Shown here one piece after another: positions 1 through 6,191 of a DNA stretch of 7,857 nt. The notes under the pieces were generated by a model. That model was not told the origin of the DNA. It did not search any database and was given only the letters and a program-made list of their open reading frames with translations. The DNA comes from Candidatus Omnitrophota bacterium (lineage in GTDB: Bacteria; Omnitrophota; Gorgyraeia; 2-01-FULL-45-10), in NCBI GenBank assembly GCA_003140915.1, contig PLLI01000109.1, positions 1-7,857 on the forward strand. Direction: 5' to 3'. A program made the position numbers and the translations under genes. The stretch's first letter is position 1, and each line of letters starts with the position of its first letter.

Positions 1-455
1 AAAAATATCCTCGGCACAACGCCTATCAGTGTACAGATAATGAATATCGGGAACGGTATCCGCGTGATCCCTGCCGCAATAGAGAAGACTTTGAACGGGA
101 CGATGGGCAATACCCGTCCGATGAGCACGCTGTATCCGCCGTATTTCTTCGCGAACGCTTCCGCCCTGGCGATGTGATGCGGCTTTATCAGTATGAATTT
201 CCCGTATTTTAATATCACGGGCATTGCCGCATACCGTCCCAGCGAATAACCAACTATGCTGCCTATGGTCGCGCCGAGGGAGCCGAATATCAGAATAGAT
301 ACGACCGGCACGCCTATCGCGCCGGCCCCTATTATGATAACCTCGGACGGTATGGGAACGATGCTCGACTCCAAGAACATGCCGATAAAGACGCCCAGGT
401 CGCCGAGATTGGTTATAAGCGCCATCACCTTCGCCTGCATCAGGTGCTCCGTCAT
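1..455 (-). CDS. DedA/VTT-domain membrane protein, N-terminal part (3' end outside window)
   Basis: Inner-membrane protein of the DedA/TVP38/TMEM64 superfamily; some members are lipid scramblases or undecaprenyl-phosphate flippases. The window holds 151 residues, starting at the ATG at 453-455 and running off the left edge. Visible marks are the re-entrant loop E29...P34-P36-E38 in FLESSIVPIPSEV, a glycine-rich helix with GYSLGR near 69-74, and the second loop GRVLPIVPFKVFSIAAG at 113-129, where R114, P117 and P120 are typical. The hydrophobic stretches around 18-28, 39-68 and 133-148 fit two re-entrant hairpins and flanking helices. The PFK spacing in the second loop resembles the TVP38 branch, while the first loop looks DedA-like. 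The start overlaps the preceding gene as ATGA, with AGGATGGG (462-469) just upstream. It probably handles a lipid linked to the glycosyltransferases before it, but that is inference. Confidence 0.85.
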   Translation of the reverse strand, partial: MTEHLMQAKVMALITNLGDLGVFIGMFLESSIVPIPSEVIIIGAGAIGVPVVSILIFGSLGATIGSIVGYSLGRYAAMPVILKYGKFILIKPHHIARAEAFAKKYGGYSVLIGRVLPIVPFKVFSIAAGITRIPFPIFIICTLIGVVPRIF

Positions 456-1117
456 TTTAAACCCATCCTGATAATGAAAGCCATGAAACGCAAAGTATCC
501 AATATGGGATTGATCTTACTCTGCTCGTCCTCATAGACTGCCGAGACCGGAACAGAGCTTATCCTGAAACCTTTGCGGCTGGCCTTGATGATCAGTTCCG
601 ACTCTATCTCGAATTTTGAAGATTCGAGCGTAATAGCGTCCAATACTTTTCTCTTTATCAGCCTATAGCCGCACTGGGTATCGGGAATGTCCTGGCCGGA
701 TATCTTTGATATTACATAAGACATGAAGCGGTTTGTCTTTTTCCTTATATACGGCATCGATCCCGTATTCAGCATTCTATTTCCGATGACGATATCGGCG
801 CCGGATCTGTCCATCTCTTTTATGAAAGCGGGGATGCTGGCGGCTTCATGCTGATTGTCCCCATCCATGACAAGGACCTCGTCAAAGTCTTTTTTCAGGA
901 TATGCTTGAACCCTTCGCGTAAAGAGGCGCCTTTCCCCATATTTTTTTTATTTTTCAACACGACAGCGCCCTCGCTTTCCGCGATCGCGGCAGTGTTGTC
1001 GGATGATCCATCGTCGACGACATAAACGCTCAGGCCTTGGGCCCTGGCCTCTTTTATCACCCGGCCTATGGTCTTTGCCTCGTTATACGATGGTATTAAA
1101 ACACAGATTTTATGCAT
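452..1117 (-). CDS. family 2 glycosyltransferase, dolichyl/polyprenyl-phosphate sugar synthase-like
   Basis: Probable inverting GT-A enzyme that moves a sugar from a nucleotide donor to a polyprenyl phosphate or other lipid. It has 221 residues. PSYNEA at 9-14 and VDDGSSDNT at 34-42 form the nucleotide site. NMGKGASLREG at 59-69 is typical of the dolichol-phosphate mannosyltransferase group. The metal-binding DXD is D85-G-D87 in VMDGDNQH, and CGYRLIKR near residue 149 is the usual acceptor-side motif of this group. There is no C-terminal pair of membrane helices as in longer members, so it is a soluble or peripheral short form. The ATG at 1115-1117 overlaps the acyltransferase gene by 8 bases, with a GTGGA-type sequence just upstream. 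Its TGA overlaps the DedA-like ATG. The genes around it suggest envelope glycolipid work; donor and acceptor are unknown. Confidence 0.85.
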   Translation of the reverse strand: MHKICVLIPSYNEAKTIGRVIKEARAQGLSVYVVDDGSSDNTAAIAESEGAVVLKNKKNMGKGASLREGFKHILKKDFDEVLVMDGDNQHEAASIPAFIKEMDRSGADIVIGNRMLNTGSMPYIRKKTNRFMSYVISKISGQDIPDTQCGYRLIKRKVLDAITLESSKFEIESELIIKASRKGFRISSVPVSAVYEDEQSKINPILDTLRFMAFIIRMGLK

Positions 1118-1976
1118 CCTTATTCCACATGTCCTTGAATATATACCACTGGGTCGGGTACCTTCTCACATACGATTCTATTATCGAGGCGCACTTTGCC
1201 GCAAGCTCCAGGACGGCCGCGTCTTCCGGCTTCCGGGTATCCGCGCAGATGGGCTCCTCGAAAGTAAGCCGAAAAGTGTCATCCGGCTGCCTCACTATCA
1301 GCGTCGGGACTATGGGGGCTCCGAGCCTGTAGCTGAATACCGATGGCCCTTTCGGGAAAAGGGTCTTATTCCCGAAGAAATCGAGCCTCAAACCGTTTTT
1401 GTTAAAATCCCTGTCCCCGAGTAATCCCAAAAGCTGGTTTGATCTTAGTATCCGGTAACATGCCTTGAGAGATAGCCCCATCTCTATCGACGTAAACCCG
1501 CCGAGCAACCGCTGCCTTTTGAAAAAATCATCTATCCTTTTGTTCCGGTGTGAAAGTACCACCGCGCTCATAGGATAACCTATCAAAGAGATTACGGATC
1601 CGCCAAGCTCCCAATTGCCGATGTGCGCCGACATGGCGATGACGCCTTTCCCTTTAGCGAGAGCGGCGTCTATATTATGGACGCCTTCTACTTTAACAAA
1701 TTTTTTCACGTATTCTTCGTCTATCCTGGAGAACCTGAAAAAATCCACCAGATACTTCGCGAAATTCCTGTAAAGCTCTCTCGCCATTCCCGGCAAGGCG
1801 CGACTGTCGGCCGCTGGGCCTACTATCGTGCCGAGATTTTTAATGATGGCCTCCCTATCGCGATGATGGGTAAAATAACAGATATCAGCGAAAAAACATG
1901 CCACACCATAGGAAAGTTTCAACGGCAAATAGTTGGCAAGTAAATACCCGGCTCTGTATAGAATATATAAGGCCAT
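1110..1976 (-). CDS. LpxL/HtrB-family lipid acyltransferase
   Basis: Membrane-associated acyltransferase of the lysophospholipid/lipid A family, expected to move an acyl chain from acyl-ACP onto a lipid or glycolipid at the inner face of the cytoplasmic membrane. It has 288 residues, slightly shorter than E. coli LpxL. The hydrophobic N-terminus (about 1-33) would anchor it. The catalytic H-X4-E is H118 and E123 in SAHIGNWELGG. LLGDRDFNKNG and the FPKGPSVFSYRLGAPIVPT stretch are the usual downstream family blocks, and YPTQWYIFKDMW closes the protein as in LpxL homologues. The ATG at 1974-1976 lies 4 bases after the preceding stop, and the TAA overlaps the next gene by 8 bases. Family members act on lipid A or, in other bacteria, on mannosylated phosphoinositides (PatA). 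Between two glycosyltransferases either kind of role is possible, so no symbol is given. Confidence 0.88.
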   Translation of the reverse strand: MALYILYRAGYLLANYLPLKLSYGVACFFADICYFTHHRDREAIIKNLGTIVGPAADSRALPGMARELYRNFAKYLVDFFRFSRIDEEYVKKFVKVEGVHNIDAALAKGKGVIAMSAHIGNWELGGSVISLIGYPMSAVVLSHRNKRIDDFFKRQRLLGGFTSIEMGLSLKACYRILRSNQLLGLLGDRDFNKNGLRLDFFGNKTLFPKGPSVFSYRLGAPIVPTLIVRQPDDTFRLTFEEPICADTRKPEDAAVLELAAKCASIIESYVRRYPTQWYIFKDMWNKDA

Positions 1977-1980
1977 CTGG

Positions 1981-3087
1981 CTATGCCATCTCCAACACCA
2001 TCTTTGCTATTTTAACCGAACTGTCGGGCTTCGCGAGCGATCGCGCCTTATCGCTCATCGCCTTCAATTTATTTTTATTCTCAAACAACTCTTCCAACAG
2101 TATCAGTACATCCTCGGGGCTCTCGGCCTTGACAGCGACCCCTTCTTTCAATAAAAATTTAGTGTTCATCGCTTCCTGGCCCGGCAGGGGATTCACGATC
2201 AGCATCGGCAGGCCCATGGCAAGCGCTTCGGCCGTGGTTATCCCGCCCGGCTTCGTAAGTATGATATCCGATACCTGCATCAGCTCGTCAATGTTCGTAG
2301 CGTATGATAATACGAGCATCTTCTTTCGGTGCCGCCTGGGTGTGAGCCAATTATACAGCTTCTTGTTGGTCCCGCATGCGATTACGAGCTGCAAATCCAG
2401 GCTCGATCTGTCCAGGAGCCTTACCACTTCTTTTATCGGCCCTAACCCTTGAGTTCCGCCCATGACCAGGACGCGCGGTCTTTTTCTATCAAGACACAAT
2501 TTTTCGCATAACGCATCCTTGCCGGATGAATTCTGAAATTTGTGGTCTATCGGAATACCGTATACCCTGATCCTGGACGGGTCTATGCCATTCGCCACCA
2601 GCTTCTCGCCGGTCTCCTCCGAAGGCACCACATACTGGTCCACGTTATGATATATCCAATATGAATGCGGTGCGTAATCGGTCAAGACGGCAACTATAGG
2701 AATGTCCAGGCTGAAAGTCTTCTTGTAATCCGCGACCATGCCGCAGGGAAAGGCCTGAGTGCAAACAATGACACCGGGCTTGAAGTCATCCAGCAAGGTC
2801 TTTAACTTGCCGGTATTGAGGCTGTGCATCATTTCCCTCAATTTTTGCGTTTGCTTGAGGACCTTTGGATTATCGTAAAGGTAGTCCCACAGTTCAGGCG
2901 TCCTTTTAACGACGCCCATATATGCCCTGTTTATCACCTTTTCCAGGATCGGATTAGTGTAATTGAACGAATTTATATTAAGGGTCTCGATCCCGGACTC
3001 CAGTTCGTGCAGTGCTTTTTCGATCGCGAGTGAGGCACAGTGATGGCCGGAGTGTTCCGATATAAATAGGAGCAAAGCTTTTTTCAT
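1981..3087 (-). CDS. MGDG synthase/UgtP-like glycosyltransferase (GT28 type)
   Basis: Probable transfer of a sugar from a nucleotide-sugar donor to diacylglycerol or a similar membrane lipid. It has 368 residues and the GT-B two-domain layout of the monogalactosyldiacylglycerol synthase/processive diacylglycerol glucosyltransferase family. The N-terminal acceptor domain has SEHSGHHCAS at 10-19, where relatives usually carry a glycine-rich GGGH-like loop. It also has TQAFPCG at 110-116 and the hallmark TDYAPHSYW at 136-144. GIPID at 177-181 leads to the donor domain, with GGTQGLG at 210-216, TKPGG at 278-282 and the sugar-contact motif PLPGQE at 300-305. MurG is a distant relative, but the TDYAPH and GIPI motifs fit the MGDG family better. 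The ATG is 6 bases after the lipoyl-domain stop with no strong ribosome site. It is followed by an acyltransferase and a second glycosyltransferase, which supports a lipid substrate. The exact sugar and acceptor cannot be read. Confidence 0.85.
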   Translation of the reverse strand: MKKALLLFISEHSGHHCASLAIEKALHELESGIETLNINSFNYTNPILEKVINRAYMGVVKRTPELWDYLYDNPKVLKQTQKLREMMHSLNTGKLKTLLDDFKPGVIVCTQAFPCGMVADYKKTFSLDIPIVAVLTDYAPHSYWIYHNVDQYVVPSEETGEKLVANGIDPSRIRVYGIPIDHKFQNSSGKDALCEKLCLDRKRPRVLVMGGTQGLGPIKEVVRLLDRSSLDLQLVIACGTNKKLYNWLTPRRHRKKMLVLSYATNIDELMQVSDIILTKPGGITTAEALAMGLPMLIVNPLPGQEAMNTKFLLKEGVAVKAESPEDVLILLEELFENKNKLKAMSDKARSLAKPDSSVKIAKMVLEMA

Positions 3088-3093
3088 TTTGAT

Positions 3094-3324
3094 CTACTCT
3101 ACCTTTGCCAGGACCTGCCCTACCTTCACCTCATCCCCCTCGTTCACCAATATCTCTTTTAATATCCCGGATGCGGGCGCCGGCAAATTGAAGGTGGCCT
3201 TATCGGTCACGAGCTCTACGAGATCCTCGCCTTCCTTGATATTATCACCTGCCGCGTGATGCCAGTAAGATACGTTCGCCTTGTTCACGCCTTCAGCTAT
3301 CGGTGGTAATTTAACTTCTGTCAT
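3094..3324 (-). CDS. free-standing E2-type lipoyl domain protein (76 aa)
   Basis: A single lipoyl/biotinyl carrier domain and nothing else. MTEVKLPPIAEGV opens the fold, the modifiable lysine is K42 in the hairpin ELVTDKA, and G53 in PAPASGIL and G63 in NEGDEV mark the second half. The protein ends at E76, exactly where the domain normally ends, with no linker, E1/E3-binding domain or acyltransferase domain. The TDKA hairpin is that of pyruvate or 2-oxoglutarate dehydrogenase E2 rather than GcvH (about 125 residues) or the biotin carrier motif MKM. The ATG at 3322-3324 overlaps the lipA stop and has the best Shine-Dalgarno sequence of the window, so this start is safe; a TTG 72 bases upstream is unlikely. 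The next gene begins 6 bases after its TAG, so no remnant of a longer E2 follows. Lipoylation by the adjacent LipB/LipA and reoxidation by Lpd are inferred; its E1 or acyltransferase partner is unknown. Confidence 0.9.
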   Translation of the reverse strand: MTEVKLPPIAEGVNKANVSYWHHAAGDNIKEGEDLVELVTDKATFNLPAPASGILKEILVNEGDEVKVGQVLAKVE

Positions 3325-4196
3325 AACGCCCCCTTTATTGAGTTGTACGCTTCTTCCGCTAAGTAAGAGCTTCTCACGAACGGCCCTGAGGCGCAATATT
3401 TGAAGCCCATCTCAAGGGCCGCCTCTTTAAATTTATCGAATTCCTGCGGCCTTATATATTTCGCAACAGGTAGATTATCCGGCCGCGATCTCAAATACTG
3501 GCCGATGGTCAATATGTCGCAGCCGGCTCGCCTGATATCTTTCATGGCCGACAAAAGCTCTTCCTCGCTCTCGCCTAAACCCACCATGATCGAGGACTTG
3601 GTTAATCCAGAGGCGTTCAACTTCTTTACGTATCGCAATAAATTCAAGGAGCGGTGGTAATCCGCACCGGCCCTGACCGTGCGATACAATCTTTCAACCG
3701 TCTCAATATTGTGTCCGAAGACGTCCGGCTTCGCATCGCTCACCCTTCTTACAGCTTCCCTATTTCCACTGAAATCCGGCGTCAAAACTTCTATCTTTAT
3801 CCCCTTCGAATACTGTCTTATGGAGCGGATAACGTTCACGAATTGCCCTGCCCCGCCGTCTTCAAGATCGTCTCTCGTCACTGACGTAAGAACAACGTAT
3901 CGAAGGTCCAGTTTTTTGACGGTTTCCGTCACCGCAAAAGATTCGTCGCCGCCGGCGGCCTGCGGCATTCCTTTTTTAACGGCACAAAATGCGCAGGTTC
4001 TCGTGCAGAGATCACCCAGCAAAAGAAAGGTCGCCTGACCATTTGAAAGACATTCGTTCTGGTTCGGACAAAAAGCCGAGGCACAAACGGTATGTATCGC
4101 CTCCTCCGACAATATATTACTCGTGCCGGCCGGAGCGCTATTCATTACAAGCCGTTTCTTAAGCCAGGACGGCCTCTCTGTAATTATATTCGCCAT
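3321..4196 (-). CDS. lipA: lipoyl synthase LipA
   Basis: Radical SAM enzyme that inserts two sulfur atoms into the octanoyl chain on a lipoyl domain, completing lipoate in place; cytosolic. It has 291 residues, the usual length. The N-terminal RPSWLKKRL at 8-16 matches the conserved entry segment of the family, so the ATG at 4194-4196 is preferred over the internal Met18. The auxiliary 4Fe-4S cluster is C38-X4-C43-X5-C49, consumed as the sulfur donor in known LipA. The radical SAM cluster is C64-X3-C68-X2-C71 in CTRTCAFC. The C-terminal RSSY at 275-278 supplies the serine ligand of the auxiliary cluster. Every diagnostic residue is present. The start lies inside lipB (38-base overlap), and the TGA overlaps the ATG of the lipoyl-domain gene (ATGA), which places the enzyme directly before a likely substrate. 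Confidence 0.96.
   Translation of the reverse strand: MANIITERPSWLKKRLVMNSAPAGTSNILSEEAIHTVCASAFCPNQNECLSNGQATFLLLGDLCTRTCAFCAVKKGMPQAAGGDESFAVTETVKKLDLRYVVLTSVTRDDLEDGGAGQFVNVIRSIRQYSKGIKIEVLTPDFSGNREAVRRVSDAKPDVFGHNIETVERLYRTVRAGADYHRSLNLLRYVKKLNASGLTKSSIMVGLGESEEELLSAMKDIRRAGCDILTIGQYLRSRPDNLPVAKYIRPQEFDKFKEAALEMGFKYCASGPFVRSSYLAEEAYNSIKGAL
3329..3336 (-). promoter_or_regulatory. ribosome binding site of the lipoyl-domain gene
   Basis: The mRNA reads AAAGGGGG, then CGTT, then the ATG at 3322-3324. It lies inside the end of lipA. Purine strength and spacing support that start and suggest strong translation of the small carrier compared with its neighbours, most of which have weak or no visible sites and rely on stop/start coupling. 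Confidence 0.6.
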
Positions 4197-4821
4197 TATG
4201 TATACCGAATACCCCTTTAAAAGATTTCAGGATATTTTTCTTCGCGTCCGCCATTTTTATTTTGCGGCCGCCGGCCAGCTCGAGAGATGTCATCTCAACG
4301 TCTTTCATCCCGCACGGATTTATCATCGAGAAGAAATTCAGGTCGCAATTTATATTTATGCTCATACCATGGAACGTCACCCAGTTGCTCGCGCCGACGC
4401 CTATCGAAACTATCTTTTTCCCTGAGACCCACACGCCGGTCTTCCGGTATACCCTTTCTCCGCTGACAGAGTAGGCGTCTAAAAAACGGATGGCCGCTTC
4501 CTCAAGGTCTCTTAAATACCTGTGAAGGTCCTTGCCGGCGTTCTTCAAATCTATTATCGGATAGATAACCAGTTGGCCCGGACCGTGAAACGTAACGTCT
4601 CCGCCCCTGTCTACCCGCAGGATCTTAATGCCAATCGACGCAAGCGTTTCATTCGATATGAGCAGATTATCCATCGCACCGGTCCTGCCGATGGTAAAGA
4701 CCTCGTTGTGCTCGGCAAGGATAAGGCTGTCATCGATCTCGCCCAGCCGCCTTTTCCCGACAAACGTTTTCTGGACCATATAACATTCTTCATAATCTAT
4801 GCGTCCCAGATCCAGTATCAT
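4159..4821 (-). CDS. lipB: octanoyl-[acyl-carrier protein]-protein N-octanoyltransferase LipB
   Basis: Transfers octanoyl from acyl carrier protein to the lipoyl-domain lysine, the first step of lipoate assembly; cytosolic. It has 220 residues from the ATG at 4819-4821, typical for LipB. The acyl-binding motif RGGDVTFHGPGQ is at 72-83 and the GVWV strand at 129-132. The catalytic pair is K136 (SGKKIVSIGVG) and C170 (INPCGM), close in number to E. coli K135 and C169. I chose the ATG because the protein then begins MILDLGRIDYEE, as LipB normally does. A TTG at 4849-4851 would add ten unrelated residues and overlap lpd by 28 bases. The ATG sits 2 bases after the lpd TAA with no strong Shine-Dalgarno sequence. 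The 3' end runs 38 bases into lipA in another frame. With lipA next, this is the standard endogenous lipoylation pair. Confidence 0.95.
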   Translation of the reverse strand: MILDLGRIDYEECYMVQKTFVGKRRLGEIDDSLILAEHNEVFTIGRTGAMDNLLISNETLASIGIKILRVDRGGDVTFHGPGQLVIYPIIDLKNAGKDLHRYLRDLEEAAIRFLDAYSVSGERVYRKTGVWVSGKKIVSIGVGASNWVTFHGMSININCDLNFFSMINPCGMKDVEMTSLELAGGRKIKMADAKKNILKSFKGVFGIHNGEYNYREAVLA

Positions 4822-4823
4822 CT

Positions 4824-6191
4824 TTAAAGCCCGTGTATCGGTGTTCCGCAAAAGGCATGCGCTGCCTCCTGCAATATTTCAGAGAGCGTGGGATGGCCGT
4901 GGACAACGCGGCTCCATTCTTCTATGCCGACGCCTGCCGTCTTTGCGAGAGTTGCCTCCGCGATCAGGTCACAAGCCCCCTCGCCGAATATCTCGACTCC
5001 CAGTATATTTCCTTTCGAATCCCCAATGATCTTGGCAAATCCCTCAACCTTACCCATCAGATATGCCTTGCCGCTCCCAAGGTATGGGAATTTCACGACT
5101 TTTGCATCCGGATATTTTGCCCGCGCCTCTTCTTCGCACATCCCCACGCTCGCTATTTCAGGCTCCGTCCAGATACAGCTGGGGACGTTGGAATAGTCGT
5201 ATTTTCTCATCTTGCCTAAAATATTATCAACGGCAATAATGGCGTCGTAAGACGCCTTATGTGCCAGGAGAGGACCGTCTATGCAATCGCCGATCGCGTA
5301 AATATTCTTCAAGTTGGTCCTGAGATATTCATCAATGGTTATCCGGCCTTTTTCGATTCCTATGCCGAGGGCCTTTAAATCTCCCGGAGAATCCGTGTTC
5401 GCCCTTCTGCCGACCGAGACGAGCACCTTCTCAGCCTCCATCGATCTCCCGCCCGAGATCGCGATCTTTAATTTGCCGGATTTTACAACCGATTCAGCGC
5501 TGGATGAAGTGAAGACGTCGATACCCCGTTTTTTAAGGCTCATCTCGAGTTTCTTCGAAACTTCCCTCGACTGTGTCGGGACCAGCCTGTCCGTGAATTC
5601 GATTATCGTCACTTTTGAGCCGAGGATATTATAAAGGCTCGCGAATTCGCATCCGACAACTCCCCCTCCGATTACAACAAGGCTCTCCGGGATAGAATTT
5701 ATTTTCAGGATGGCGTCGCTCGAAAGAATATCGATCTCGTCAGGTTCTATGTTGGGGAGGCCGGCCACTTTCGAGCCGCTGGCAATGATGATATCCTTGG
5801 CGAAAATAGGGTCTGCGCCGTTTATCTTTATCGTATTCGGCCCGACTATTGTCCCGGTACCGCGGATGAGATCTATCTTATTTGCTCTGAAAAGGGTCTC
5901 TATCCCGGCTCTCAGGCGGAGGACAATTTCATCTTTTCTGGAGACCATCCTGGCAAAATCGATAGTGTAATTACCGGCCTCTATTCCGTGAACGGACGCT
6001 TCTTTCAGGGTAGCGATGATGGAAGCTGAATTAAGGAGCGACTTTGTGGGAATGCATCCCCTGTTTAAACAGGTTCCGCCCACAAGGTCCTTCTCGATCA
6101 CACAAGTTTTCAATTTATGGCGGGCGGCGTAGATCGCGGCAACGTAGCCGCCTGGGCCGGAACCAATGATGGCAAGGTCATAATCTATCAT
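4824..6191 (-). CDS. lpdA: dihydrolipoamide dehydrogenase (E3)
   Basis: FAD enzyme that reoxidises the dihydrolipoyl arm of 2-oxoacid dehydrogenase complexes or the glycine cleavage system, passing electrons to NAD; cytosolic homodimer. It has 455 residues, the usual size with no N-terminal lipoyl domain. Domains in order: FAD-binding GSGPGG at 10-15; redox disulfide C41/C46 in GGTCLNRGCIP; NAD-binding GGGVVG at 175-180 with E198 closing the strand, which fits NAD; second FAD motif with G301-D302; and a C-terminal dimerisation domain with the catalytic pair H433 and E438 in HGHPTLSE. The disulfide plus the HPTLSE motif separate it from glutathione or mercuric reductase relatives. Its ATG overlaps the mdh stop (ATGA), and lipB follows 2 bases after its TAA. 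Its partners E1 and catalytic E2 are not in the window; the only visible lipoyl protein is the 76-residue domain at 3094-3324. Confidence 0.95.
   Translation of the reverse strand: MIDYDLAIIGSGPGGYVAAIYAARHKLKTCVIEKDLVGGTCLNRGCIPTKSLLNSASIIATLKEASVHGIEAGNYTIDFARMVSRKDEIVLRLRAGIETLFRANKIDLIRGTGTIVGPNTIKINGADPIFAKDIIIASGSKVAGLPNIEPDEIDILSSDAILKINSIPESLVVIGGGVVGCEFASLYNILGSKVTIIEFTDRLVPTQSREVSKKLEMSLKKRGIDVFTSSSAESVVKSGKLKIAISGGRSMEAEKVLVSVGRRANTDSPGDLKALGIGIEKGRITIDEYLRTNLKNIYAIGDCIDGPLLAHKASYDAIIAVDNILGKMRKYDYSNVPSCIWTEPEIASVGMCEEEARAKYPDAKVVKFPYLGSGKAYLMGKVEGFAKIIGDSKGNILGVEIFGEGACDLIAEATLAKTAGVGIEEWSRVVHGHPTLSEILQEAAHAFCGTPIHGL

Noticed and set aside
979..990. Palindrome CCGCGATCGCGG, with another GCGATCGC near 2037
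   Set aside because: Only two copies of the core were noticed, both inside coding sequence, with no periodic spacing; chance or codon use explains them.
1898..2452. 184-codon plus-strand open frame
   Set aside because: It lies antisense to the GT28-type glycosyltransferase and the acyltransferase start, shows no family motif, and the minus-strand genes there carry strong conserved motifs.
3094..3324. GcvH or biotin carrier identity for the lipoyl-domain protein
   Set aside because: It is far shorter than GcvH, lacks GcvH-specific segments, and its hairpin is TDKA rather than the biotin motif MKM.
3325..3396. TTG start that would lengthen the lipoyl protein by 24 residues
   Set aside because: The added residues are basic, unlike any lipoyl protein, and overlap lipA; the ATG at 3322-3324 has a good ribosome site and matches the domain start.
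4822..4851. TTG start that would lengthen LipB by ten residues
   Set aside because: The extra residues are not part of the LipB family, overlap lpd, and the ATG at 4819-4821 gives the usual N-terminus.
4790..4858. 22-codon frame on the minus strand preceded by AGGAGG with 6-base spacing, at the lpd/lipB junction
   Set aside because: The AGGAGG is explained by the Gln-Glu-Ala codons of the conserved lpd C-terminus. The peptide has no recognisable feature. It could affect lipB translation, but nothing supports that.
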